Below the pieces are notes generated by a model. The model saw only the letters and a list, made by a program, of their open reading frames with translations. It did no database searches and was not told the origin of the DNA. The position numbers and the translations under genes were made by a program. Positions 1-10,085 of a stretch of 64,000 nt of DNA are shown here, in pieces. Source of the stretch: Cylicocyclus nassatus (lineage: Eukaryota > Nematoda > Chromadorea > Rhabditida > Strongylidae); NCBI GenBank assembly GCA_958299035.1, contig CATQJL010000112.1, forward strand, positions 65,069,117 to 65,133,116. The letters run 5' to 3'. Every line of letters begins with the position of its first letter. The first letter of the stretch is position 1.

Positions 1-1280
1 GTTTACAAAAATGAGTGAAAATTGGCAAGTGACTTTTTGCTACTAATGATAATTTCTTGAAGTTCTCGAACATTCAAATTAACTCCGTGAAATTTTTTCA
101 CGGCGCGGCTTAAGCCATGCCCCCTCACACAAAGAACTCCTTTCCCCCCTCCCCTTTCCTCCCCGCCTCGTGAACATCTCTCGAACCTCCACTGATCAGC
201 ACATATTAGCGTACAAAGCGACTTGACTTTGGGTTTGAAAGCTTCGATAAGAAGGGTTCCCAAAATAATTTAGTTTTCAAAACTGTTTTGTTTTGAAAAA
301 TTTGAAAGATGCATAAAATTTTGCCTTATTATGTTGAATCTTCCGGATTTTTTCCGTAAAGATTGGGAAAACATGACGGAAAAACAAGTAAGATTTGATT
401 TTTATAGACTGTTTAGAATTTGATTTTTATAGAGTGTTTGAAAACTTTCTCATATTTTTCTTTGTCTATATTGTCGCATAAGCGCCATATCAAATGCAGA
501 AGCTTCCTCTTTGAACTACTCAAAGGGCGAATATCTCCAAGGTGTTGTTCTTGTTTCCAGTCCTTGAGTGGAAAATGAGATTACCTATAGTTAATGGCAC
601 TTAAACTAACTTTTTTTAAAAACATGCCAGACTCTGTAAAACATTGCAACAAAACATTCTCGTACGCACTCTAGTGTATGTTACGTGCGCATTTCGTAAA
701 TTACAGGAAAAATTCCGGGGCTCTGCCCCGGACCCCGAAAAACGACTTTCTTTTTGCTTTTTCGGGCCAAAAACGATATCCAGCTTGTGAAAGCGCAACC
801 ACCACTGGGCCCTGGCGTGTTGTCAGCGTGATCATTGGGAGACGTTTGTGAATTAAAGGCTAGCTGGTTTCGCTCAAAACGAACGAATATTCAAATTTGA
901 AGGAGAGGTTTGACCGTGCAGAGCGTAAGGCAAAAGTTAATGACTCAAAGGCAGCGTTCGGGCAGATACGAAAATGTAGAGTACAGTTGCGCCCGTTCTG
1001 GTAAGGCTCTTGCCCAATTGGCAATACACCAATTTGCTTCCGAAGCGAGAAATCCGCTTAAGAGGTGGCCAATGAGCACGAAAACGCCTGCCGCCAAGGT
1101 TATGGTGCCTTCATACCGCGCCGGCAGCCGCCGCTAGCAGCCCGTAGCAGCCGCCAGCAGCCCGCAGCAGCCGCCAGCAGCCCGTGGCAGCCCATAGCCG
1201 CCGCCAGCAGCCCGCAGCAGCCGCCAGCAGCCCGTGGCAGCCCATAGCCGCCGCTGGCCGCCTTTGTTATAGGAGCAAAA
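1..1280 (+). repeat. Left arm of a giant inverted repeat (truncated by window start)
   Basis: This arm is the reverse complement of 17,920-19,200. Position i pairs with 19,201-i without a gap from base 1 to about 1,074, and every stretch I compared is identical, including the small ORFs mirrored at 18,938-19,198, 18,403-18,585 and 18,091-18,291. From about 1,075 to 1,107 the arms carry unrelated filler. They rejoin at the motif ccttcataccgcgcc and continue through a GCC/CAG-rich minisatellite to about 1,280. The arm contains a GC hairpin near 715-735 (ccggggctctgccccgg). The small ORFs have no recognisable domain and I do not call them genes. The left end lies outside the window, so the true terminus and any target-site duplication cannot be seen. 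Confidence 0.93.
1124..1260 (+). repeat. GCC/CAG-rich minisatellite in left arm
   Basis: Tandem copies of units such as gccgccagcagcccg and gtggcagcccatagcc. A shorter, rearranged version lies at about 17,940-18,012 on the opposite strand. The copy-number difference is the main divergence between the two arms. Confidence 0.85.
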
Positions 1281-1835
1281 TCGTCAAAATCTTACTATTT
1301 TAGGTGCTCCTGCCTACGCTTTTCATCTCCTACGCTTATTTCTTCTTATTATTGCTGATATGCAGTCCAACTCCCCCCCCCCCCAATACATTTGTGTTCA
1401 TTGTTCTGTTCCGCACATTGTATCCTATCGCGCTCACATTCTTTTGCAATCTGTCTTATTTGAAAAGATGTGAGCGATTATCAAAGCAAGAAGAACTCAC
1501 CCCGCAAATGAATCCCGGCGAACTTGCGAAATAGTAGAATGCAAGTTACATATGCACCGATAGCCAAGAAAAAATCAAAGCAAAAGCATACTCAAAAAAC
1601 AAATTGCACACCTGCTGGAAACCGACGCATCTAAAGAGCGAATTCCACCGGAAAGAACCTCTTACCAACTATGGTTCAACAGGATGAACGACGAGGTAAT
1701 GACAACAATGGGCACATATATGATATATGGTCAAACTGCGTACTAGCGGCAAAAAAGAAAAGCGTAGAAGATGGAAAGCGTAGACAGGAGCACTCAAAGT
1801 AGTAAGGTTTTGATAATCATAATATATAAAATCGT
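1278..1835. repeat. Small foldback element, arms ~90 bp
   Basis: The stretch at about 1,278-1,365 (tgctcctgcctacgcttttc and flanks) reappears in inverted orientation at about 1,725-1,830 (gaaaagcgtagaagatgg, gacaggagcac). It begins exactly where the giant inverted repeat ends. The 76-residue hydrophobic ORF at 1,304-1,534 lies in one arm and spacer and is not supported as a gene. Confidence 0.6.
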
Positions 1836-1975
1836 TGTGCCCATTCAAAAATGCGGCACAGAGCGGGAAACCGCATGGAGGTCCCGCAGCGCTCCCCCTG
1901 TTGTTCACGGCGTCCGCATATCAGCGTGTTGCGCCAGCTATTTTTAAGGCTTCTAATGAAGTTTTTCTTTTTCAG

Positions 1976-2125
1976 AATCTTGGCAACGAGCCGGAAGGAT
2001 GGAAGTTTGGTAAGAAACGTATGATGATGATGCCGCAAGTAAAAGAAGAAGTTACTGTCCATGAACAACAAGAAGATTGGTGCGACATAATCATTGATAG
2101 TGACGAAGTGAATTCGAACTTGTGA
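1976..2125 (+). CDS. Candidate exon, unknown product (weak)
   Basis: A strong nematode-style 3' splice site (tttttctttttcag) ends at 1,975. The reading frame after it is open for 49 codons to a TGA at 2,123-2,125. It encodes an acidic tail with a run of four methionines and residues EEVTVHEQQEDWCD. A good 5' splice site (TTTG|GTAAGA) lies at 2,009/2,010, so the exon could instead be only 34 nt long. No family is recognised and no upstream exon with a start codon was found. It could be a stray exon of an element-borne or captured gene, or chance. Confidence 0.22.
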   Translation, partial: NLGNEPEGWKFGKKRMMMMPQVKEEVTVHEQQEDWCDIIIDSDEVNSNL

Positions 2126-2129
2126 AACC

Positions 2130-3126
2130 GCAAGTGAGTTTCCTTCTCTCTTTCTGTTTTTGTAGGTCTTGAGTTTTGTTCTACTTGGACTTCCTTATAT
2201 AATATATAATTGATATCGAACACGGCTGGTAGAGTTAATTCGTGGTTTCGCTTTTCCAAACTTGCTAGTCTCATGATTAAGGTTCCAAAAGACGATCGAC
2301 TATATTGAAAAGAGTGTCGGCACGGCACATGCTTCCTCATGCAAGTCAAAAATGGTCTCATCACGTGAGTTCCACACCCCTTATATGTTCTTCCATGCAA
2401 ACTAGCCGCAAACTCGGCTGCCTCTTAACCTTTCGTGTTGAACACGGGGTCAGTTCGGAACGATGCTAGCAAATCACCATTGCATTTGACTTATGGTACC
2501 ACCGTATGCGGTTATACTCTTCTACGAGGTGATTTTTTTTGCGATACCTAATTATTTTATTTAGTGTAAAGCAAAACTTCTTCCTTTTCTACCGTTCTTG
2601 CGTTGTGAACTTTGATTCGTTTCGCCTTTTTAGTTCTTCGTCAGTGAAATTTCTATAGCTTTTTTGACATCCCTTTCTAACATTTTTTCTTGATGTTATG
2701 ATCGTGAAGAAAAAACCAGCTTGTGCTGCACGTTGGTAGGGAAGGGAATATACAAAGAAGCAATTGTGATATTACAGTACGACTGTTCAGTAATAATGTG
2801 AATCAGAAGCACAGAGTCAAAAATAGGATTAGCAGCCAAACTAGTGTTGTTTTTGTAGATCTCAGCGGTTAGTATCTATTAATTCGTGGATTCATTCTGT
2901 ATTATTCATTCTATTCGTTCTGTATTATTTATTCTATGCTTGAAAAAATATTTCTGCGTTATTGAGTAAACTGACTGTATCTGGTCAATTTGTGTGCATT
3001 ATTATCGTGCCATAAACTTCTTTATTTCTTATTCTTTATTCACTTAGGCAAGCCGGAGGCTATCGATTCATGAAGTCAGAACTTCTGTTGTTTTATCTTG
3101 AAATTTAGTCCTTCCATCACATATCT
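2130..3126. other. No feature recognised
   Basis: AT-rich sequence with many stops in all frames. Nothing resembling a gene, RNA or known repeat was seen. Confidence 0.5.
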
Positions 3127-3299
3127 TTTGCTTCAGCCAGATCGGCGGCTGGAAGGCGGGGTTTCATGACCTAGTAGGCGACTGCTCGCGTCCGCGACGC
3201 AATCTGCGCCTCCTTCGCGACATGCTCTCTGATCATATTCTAGCCTTAACTAGGTCACGCAGCTCCGCCTTCTAGCGGCCGATCTGGTTGAAGCAAAGG
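3127..3299. mobile_element. ~170-bp MITE, TIR CTTCARCCAGATCGGC
   Basis: The left end (tttgcttcagccagatcggc) and right end (gccgatctggttgaagcaaa) are inverted repeats of about 20 bp with one mismatch. Inner arms continue the fold (catgacctagt against actaggtca; aaggcgg against ccgcctt). A GC-rich, CpG-containing loop sits between them. No target duplication could be assigned. The size and the foldback suggest a non-autonomous DNA transposon. Confidence 0.6.
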
Positions 3300-3320
3300 G
3301 TAAGTTTTTCTCCTTTTCTG

Positions 3321-3515
3321 TGGCCGTATTCATCAATGAACTCATTGGGTTCCGGAATCCACTGGGTAAGGGAAAACAGTGCCACTGGGTTAATCGATAT
3401 TCACAAAAAGCACTGCTGGGTTCGCGAACCCACTAGCTTCGTGAATACCGATCTCGTGGGTTGAGCCTACCCAGTGGGTTCCGGAACCCGCTGGCTTCGT
3501 TGATGAATACGGCCA
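3321..3515. mobile_element. 195-bp MITE, TIR TGGCCGTATTCATCAA
   Basis: It starts TGGCCGTATTCATCAA and ends in the reverse complement with one change. Both sides carry CTG (3,318-3,320 and 3,516-3,518), consistent with a 3-bp target duplication, although CTG may be part of the termini. The interior is built from repeated forms of gggttccggaacccactggg. Family relatives occur at 5,865-6,857 and 7,007-8,884. Confidence 0.7.
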
Positions 3516-3529
3516 CTGGTCTCTGCATT

Positions 3530-4480
3530 CATAATGGCCATTTTGAGCGTCAAAGGTGTCACTGCTCCAAGCAGCATTTTTAGCAGATACATGAGGCGGC
3601 GACGTTTTGATTATAGCAATGGCTGTTAACTAGCCAGTGACAGACTACTATGGCATCCCCATTATGTGCACCTTTTCTTCATGACTCGGTGATAGAAACT
3701 GGATCAATAAGGTGAACGATTTTTGGTATTGGCAGAAATGTTTCTTACGCTTTTTTCAGGCAAAGCTTGTTTATCTTCACGCGGCCAAAATTTGGGGGAC
3801 AGTTCAGCTCGCCAAAGAATGCCTCTTTCCAAGCAATTTGGACGACGTCACTTCACCCCGTTGGTCTCTCAGTGTATTCCCAGTATTTTTTTTGAAAGCT
3901 TCCATGTTTGCCTATTGTTGAGGCCACCAGCAATCGTTTTCCATTCCAGCAGGTTGAGAGGAAGTTGCCACTATAGCTTGAACGTGGCACTTTCGTGGGA
4001 GCTGCCAGCCATTATGACGCCCGGGTAGGGTCCAGTGCTGCGTATGGCACTTCCAGATGTTAGTCAACGTAAGATTGTTGGATGGTTTAACGGATGATGA
4101 CATGTCCTGCGCAATTCTTTTCTGCGCCGAATCTTGTTTTGTCAAATCTACCTTTATTCAGCTACTACGGCTAGCCATGCAGCCCTTGATCCTTGTTGAC
4201 ATCTGTGTTCATAGTCGCATTGCTAGATTTGAAGCGAAAGGATGACGGCAACGGGCGCACAACATTTCAGCGTTTATCGAGAACGCATTTGGACATGTAG
4301 GGGCGAGGAGTTTTTTCAACTTTTGTCATTGTTGTGCATAACATGACATTATAAGTGTAAGTTTTGAAGGGAACAATGAGAAGTCATGGTTCTATAGTTT
4401 CCATATTTCTGTTTCTTCTTTGGGCATCGTTATTTTTCGAACTGATTAATTTATTTGAAGAGTATTGCAATCTGTAGATC
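3530..4480. other. No feature recognised
   Basis: Several short overlapping open frames on both strands, none with a recognisable domain or convincing splice context. Confidence 0.45.
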
Positions 4481-4483
4481 TAT

Positions 4484-5340
4484 TTGATCTGTAGGGATGA
4501 ATTTACATTCTGTACACTTGCCAACAGTCATCTGTCCGCCACCATTGAAGTGATAGCTAGAGGCGCGCATGGAATACAGGTGCACATTCCCCTTACAGTA
4601 TTGTTTTCCGTGTTTTCACCAGCAAGAAAACTGCACGCTCATAAGACCTCGTCTTTCATCCTGCAGTTAGAAGTTAGTTCAGTTGATGATCATGAATAAT
4701 AGTCAATGTTGTCAATATCTTGATAATCATTCTTTGGTGTCTTTGCTATGTTAATGCTGTCCAAATGCTCGCTGCGGTGCTGATCTTTATATTGTGGCTA
4801 GGTTCTATGATATAAGTCTGACACTTCAACTCTTCAGAATATTCGTCAAGTAAGTGTTTGATGTAAAGATTCATTTATCAAGCATGACACTGCACACATT
4901 TCAGGTCGGTTTCGAATGTTATCGGAATATGCCGCATAAAGCTACTTTCAGTGCAGCGGCGCGGTTTGCGACGCCTCTCATAGAGAGAGTATTTGGTGAA
5001 GAGAGACGCAATGTAGCAACTGAAAGCGTGCCGCTGTTTTCCGATGGGTAACGAGATGGCTGATGAATCATTCTCAGCACTACTGCATTTACAGTTCGTT
5101 GCAGCATACAAAGACTTACATTCAAATATTTAGCATTCAAAATTACTTGTTCCTCTTAGATATCCTTTCTGTTGCAGTAAATTTCCATTTTGTACATTTG
5201 CCAACAGCTATCTGTCTTCTGCAAGTGCTGCTCGTTCTCCTTGCAGCAATGTTGTTTGTTTTTCATCAGCAGGAAATTTGCAGAGTAAAACCACGTCTTT
5301 CCCAGCCCTTCAGTACTGCTCAAAGCTGTAACGAACATGT
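4484..5340 (+). repeat. Diverged direct repeat, period ~695 bp
   Basis: The segment around 4,500-4,650 (tgtacacttgccaacag ... ctgtc ... ttcaccagcaagaaaact) recurs in diverged form around 5,190-5,330 (tgtacatttgccaacag ... ctgtc ... ttcatcagcaggaaattt). The relation is an old tandem duplication. Both copies have a splice-acceptor-like tgccaacag, but no coding frame is conserved between them. Confidence 0.5.
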
Positions 5341-5864
5341 CCCTCAGCGCTCCCGTTAAAGAGACTTTTGGCGTTTGTTGTAAAGGAGCAAATTTGACTT
5401 TCATGTTGTGCATGATTGTTTCGAAGCATCTATTACAGTGCCTGGAAAGAGTGCGGAGGGTGGTTATCTTGTATAATCTTCGGCCCTTATCGCTTTTGTT
5501 GTTATCTTTTTCACTTTCATATTGAGGTGGCTGCAATGGGAGGGCACCCTGTTCCAGCCAGAAGCGTACTGTGCACTCAAATTAGACCTTTGAAGCGGAA
5601 AACGCCACGTGCCTCAAGACTATTTGCAGATGCCGCATGAAAGGGCTCGGTGGAAAGGTGTTCAGGCATCTCCTGTCTCATTTCCTTCGCAAGGTCATCT
5701 GATATCATATCTCAGATGATTGTGGAATTTCACTGCACACAAGTTTGGTTTAGAGGTAGTGGCTCAGCAGAAAGGTATCTCGTCAGATTCTCTGCCGTTA
5801 GAAGACAGACTTTCGAAGTAAATCTTGATGCCCCTCCTATCTCTTTATTCGTGGGCAAATCCTG

Positions 5865-6857
5865 TGGCCGTATTCATCAACGAACCCCGAGGGTTAAACT
5901 AACCCTGGAGGGTTAGTTTAACCCTGGAAAGCGTTTAGCCCGTATTCATGAAACACAGGGTAGGCTCAACCCTGATTGTTAAATCTAACCTTGAGGGTTA
6001 ATTTTACCCCGAAAGCGACTAACCCGTATTCATCAACGAATCGTGAAAGTTAAACTAACCCTGGAGGGTTAAACTTACGTGATTCATCAGGGTTAATTTA
6101 ACCCTAGCTCAGAGCAAGTTTAGCTCTACCCTAACACTTCAACACTTCATACAAACATTTACTCGCGTCTAATAGTTTATGGAAAACGATCAACGAGCGT
6201 TGTAGTATTTAGTATGTGTTGTTGTTATAGTATTTGGTTTCGACTTCGTTTTATGCTCATATTCGAAGTACATGAAACACTGACTTCGAGAGAAAAACGA
6301 TTCTAGCTTTGGTGACAAATGAATGCGACGAGGAAAAGTGGCATTCCACCCTGACAAGTGCCAAAACAGAAGAACTTCTTTATACTAACACGCATTGATC
6401 CCTAAAAAAGTAGCACAAGCTCGATATAAAACGAACTGCGCAAAAGTAGAACTTACACTGCACAATTGCACGCATGAAAATAAACTCACGCTGTAAGATT
6501 GGATGCTGCACAAGTATGCTAGAGATGTTTTGAAAAAACTAGTGTTAGAAGCTTATTTGTTGACTATCCTACTATAACAGTGAAAGAATAGAAGTATAAA
6601 GTGAATTTAGCCCGTACTTAGGCATTCTGCGATGTGAGTTTGCACAGCGCACGCGTAACTGACGCCCTAACCCTCCAGGGTTAGTTTAACCCTCAGGGTT
6701 GATGAATACGGCCACGGGTTCGTTGATCGATACGGGTAGATCGCGTTACGTGGTAAACCCTAGCCTACGGTTGACGAATACGGCCAATGAACCCTGAGGG
6801 TTAAGCTAACCCTGGAGGGTAAGCTTAACCCTCAGGGTTTGTTGATGAATACGGCCA
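5865..6857. mobile_element. ~1-kb element, TIR TGGCCGTATTCATCAA
   Basis: It begins TGGCCGTATTCATCAA and ends TTGATGAATACGGCCA. Both sides are CTG (5,862-5,864 and 6,858-6,860). The subterminal regions hold many alternating copies of ggagggttagtttaaccct and its complement (5,880-6,120 and 6,660-6,840), so each end can fold on itself. Internal copies of the terminus near 6,700 and 6,770 suggest nested or tandem ends. The core (6,120-6,640) is AT-rich without ORFs. The gggtta motif is not the nematode telomere TTAGGC. Confidence 0.6.
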
Positions 6858-7006
6858 CTGAAGTACTCAAATCACTGACCCTAATGAAATGGGCAGAGCT
6901 GGCAGAAATTGAGAGCACGATTCTAAGGCTTAGCCCACCAATCGACCTACTGTCTAAAAGTATTAACAAGGGTCTATTTTGCCGAGCAATAGTTAGGGAA
7001 ACTACT

Positions 7007-8884
7007 TGGCCTTATTCATTAACGAAACCAGTGAGTTTCGGAATCTATTGAGTAGACTTAACCCACGAGATCAGTATTCAAGAATCTAGTGGGTTTCGGA
7101 ACCCAATGGGTTAATCCTACGCAGTGAGTTCCGGAACCCACAAAAGCCACTTAACACGTTTCGGACCGCGAAATCGCGCGCGGCGAAAAAGAGCGTACTT
7201 TTAGCCGTTAGCCAACAAAGGGACCTTATTTCCCAGACTGTGTGCTACATCTGTAATCAGCATGTCAAATAAGATCGATACCCAAAACTCTGAATGAATT
7301 CGAAGTGTTTGGATTTTGTCTTTGGATTCTGTGTTTGTGTGTTTGGATTCTGGATTTTGCTTGAGAAGGACTTCCGTGCTTTCTTGAAAGATAGAAACAA
7401 GAACTCAATTTCTAACTGTATCCAAAAGTGTCTACAGTGCATGCTAATGAGGAGCTCACAAGTCCGTAGCTCTTACGCGTACGCATCGCAAGGCTGATGC
7501 GCTCTGTTCGCGTGCGTACGGCTTGGGCCCTTGCCAACCCTCGATCGATGACGTCTGTGGGGGTTGGCAAAATGCCCTGCCGTCCGCTCGCGCACGGCGC
7601 ACGGGATTTGCGGCGCGTGCATGCAAATCGAGGACTGCACAAAAGGGAATAGGTTTTTGACATCGCCTGTATGCTGTACACGATAACATCATTATTGCAA
7701 TCACGGTTCCTCATTGAATTTGAAGCAAAGGAAAATTGCGGCGTCGCAAGCGTCGTTCGCGTTGCCGCACTTCGTTGCAACTATTGTTTGATTTGTTCTC
7801 ATATCTCCTAAACGAATATCGGCGGCACAGCTCTACAGGGTTATTTGAAAAGTAGGAGCCTAGGCCTTTGACTTGATAACCTTGGACAAAAAGAAAACCT
7901 CCTGTAGGGTTCAAAAAGATCCTTCAAAACCGCGTGCTGCACCATGTGCAGCACCGGTCCGAAACGTGTTAACCGATATTCACGAACGAGCCCAGTGGGT
8001 TTGATGGATTATCTGCGAAACCCAGTCCCTTTGCTGAATGGGTGTTAGAAGACTCTTGTGAGCAGTGATGGTGACTATAAACAACACTATGCACTAGAAA
8101 CGCTTTTTTATACCTATCTAGACTTTCGAAAAAAATTTTTGCGGTTGAACTTGAGAGAATTATCTTCACGGAGAGGGCTAGCCAAATTGATGCCACTTAC
8201 GACTTGGCAATCTCAGAAAATTCACAAGTTTCTCAAAAAATTCGTAGCGTCAGTCTATGAAAAGCTTAAACACTTTACGATGTTTGCTAATGTTATCTCA
8301 CACGGGAAGGATACCAGATCGCAGTGGCTACCAGAAATAACATGCATATTATTAGATGTGCCTGATGGAGCTGATTCTGAAGCTAACTTCCATATCCACT
8401 AAGCTATTTTTTCAAAGAAGTTATGAGAGTTTGTCCGAATTTGGCAAACATTCAGTACCATGTCTCCAAAAAGTACTGGTTCGAAAACATTATTTATGTG
8501 TTCGGTGTATGTATGCATTCCTTGTACTCAATGCACTCAAACCATGCCACTTAATCATTCACAAGCTGGTTTCAAGGCATTACGCATCAAAACCCAATAA
8601 CTTCACATTTTCAACCGCCCATAGCTTCTTCCCGAAAAGCGCTTAGCAGATAAAAAAAGGTAGATTTGGAATTTTCTTATCAAGGCGTAAGAGATTACAA
8701 ACGGTGCCGAGAGATTAGAAATGTGAACAGAGGTTGAAAAGGTGCATTGCTAATGAATAGCTTAGGAAACCTAGCGGAGCACTTGTGAATACCGCTGTTA
8801 CCCAGTGGGTTCGCGTAGTCATGGAGCTCGCTGGGTTCGCTTACGCAGTGGTAGGAACCCACTGGTTCGTGATGAATATGGCCA
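7007..8884. mobile_element. Third TGGCC(G/T)TATTCATYAA-family element, interrupted
   Basis: The left end reads tggccttattcattaacg at 7,007. The right end reads cgtgatgaatatggcca at 8,868-8,884 followed by ctg. The ends contain the ggttccggaacccactgggt repeats seen at 3,321-3,515. A TTAA-flanked element (7,155-7,968) sits inside it. The core at 8,100-8,650 has no recognised gene; part of it (atttggcaaacattcag near 8,440) resembles the arms of the hairpin element at 30.6-31.15 kb. Confidence 0.5.
7155..7968. mobile_element. piggyBac-like MITE with TTAA target duplication
   Basis: The 14-bp perfect TIRs CACGTTTCGGACCG ... CGGTCCGAAACGTG are flanked on both sides by TTAA (7,151-7,154 and 7,969-7,972). 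TTAA duplication is diagnostic of piggyBac-superfamily transposition. The element is 814 bp with no transposase ORF. It is nested in a TGGCCGTATTCATCAA-family element: the homologous uninterrupted site in the 3,321-3,515 copy reads gggttaatcgatattcac. Internally a 10-bp perfect stem TTGCCAACCC/GGGTTGGCAA (7,531-7,570) and CpG-rich inverted pieces around 7,475-7,525 form hairpins. Confidence 0.82.
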
Positions 8885-9119
8885 CTGGAAGCATGCTACA
8901 TTGTAGCGATAGACATGTATTGGTCCCAAGACCGCAGTTTGTTTTGTAATTATTATCGTTTGTGATTTATGAGTAAGATATAAGCAAAAAAGGAAAAGAT
9001 TTATGCGGCAGACCGAGTTGGAGCCTGTATTCTTGTTTAGCCTGACAGTAATGCCCAACAAAGAGATTTATAGGCCACCGTGCGGCCTTCAGTATGCATC
9101 ACTAGCTGGTATACTCGCC

Positions 9120-10085
9120 TCCGCCCGGTCCTAACAATCACCTGTATCAACTATATCCGCGTTGATCATCATATCGACGAGAAGTACCAGTGACGTTTCC
9201 ATCCGTTTCAATTTCGGGCGATTGTTGACCAGTGTTGACATGTCGCACCAGGAACAGTGGGACGCTTCAAAGGATTTGATTAGAGAATTTCGTGAATTTT
9301 CTCTTCTGTCTTTGACGTCCAGCCAATCGTTGCAGCTCTCGTCCACCGGTTGTCGTCGAAACGCATTACTTTTTTCGGCACATCTCATCTTCTTCTGCTT
9401 GGTATACGTCACTGAATTTTCGACTGTCGACGTAAGGTAAAACTCCGTCTTTCTTCCCTCACTTGTGAGTCGGTTCACTCCTAACATCACTCTCTCAACA
9501 GCACGTTCGATGAAGCTAACCGCGAGGTCACTCCGCTTTCTCAATGTCCATGTTTCTGAAGGCACGTCAAAGCAGGAAGAGTCACAACTTGAAGAGGTGG
9601 GCATGGAACCGGTTGTCTTGTTCTTCTTCATTACGTCCTCAATTGTATTTTATGCTCCCCGTGCTGCGTTTCCTCCTCCTATGTTCCGGTGCTAAGTCGT
9701 TCGTCATGTTGATTTCACTATCTAAGTAGGCGTAGCTTGAGCATTCAGTGAGGTTAGTTCCGCTGAGCATGAAAGGAGCATCAGGCACTTCCGTTTCTCA
9801 TGAACATCATCTTTGTTAGGTTCAGCTTAGACCGACGTATAAATGGGCCAGCATTCGTTCCGCTTGCGTAATGCTCGGCGTTATTAACATGATTTCATCA
9901 GCAAAGCGAAGGTGATGCAATTGCCGACCGTATCGCCTTTTCGTACGCCTCTTCACGTGATGGTGCCCCGTAGAAGGTGTGATGCGGTCGTGAAGTCGTT
10001 ATAATGCTCATGAATATTGATGTGCTGGGTAGGAAATACACGGCTTCAGTCTTAACTGAACCAAAGACAGTGGGCGTTCAAGAAA
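9120..10085 (-). pseudogene. Degenerate RTE-type reverse transcriptase (3' half)
   Basis: Read on the minus strand from about 10,085 down to 9,120, three frames in turn give the conserved order of an RTE-clade RT: palm segments, then LRFADEIMLITP around the catalytic box (codons at 9,894-9,905), then CSSYAYL and EINM, then ETWTLRK, then a thumb/tail segment (FIERAVERVMLGVNRLT). The catalytic FADD is FADE here. Several stops and frameshifts occur. The upstream endonuclease half is absent. The 166-residue ORF at 9,131-9,631 is only the in-frame tail of this relic. Non-LTR elements copy themselves by target-primed reverse transcription; this copy is dead. It abuts the satellite that begins at 10,086. 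Confidence 0.85.

Noticed and set aside
3..263. 86-residue ORF repeated exactly at 18,938-19,198
   Set aside because: Exact conservation reflects the identical inverted arms, not coding constraint. No domain is seen.
5880..6860. gggtta/ttaaccc repeats as interstitial telomere
   Set aside because: The units alternate in orientation and include agtttaa spacers. They are not TTAGGC or TTAGGG arrays and belong to a TIR element.
9131..9631. 166-residue ORF as an independent host gene
   Set aside because: It is the tail of a decayed RTE reverse transcriptase; the catalytic and upstream blocks lie in adjacent frames.
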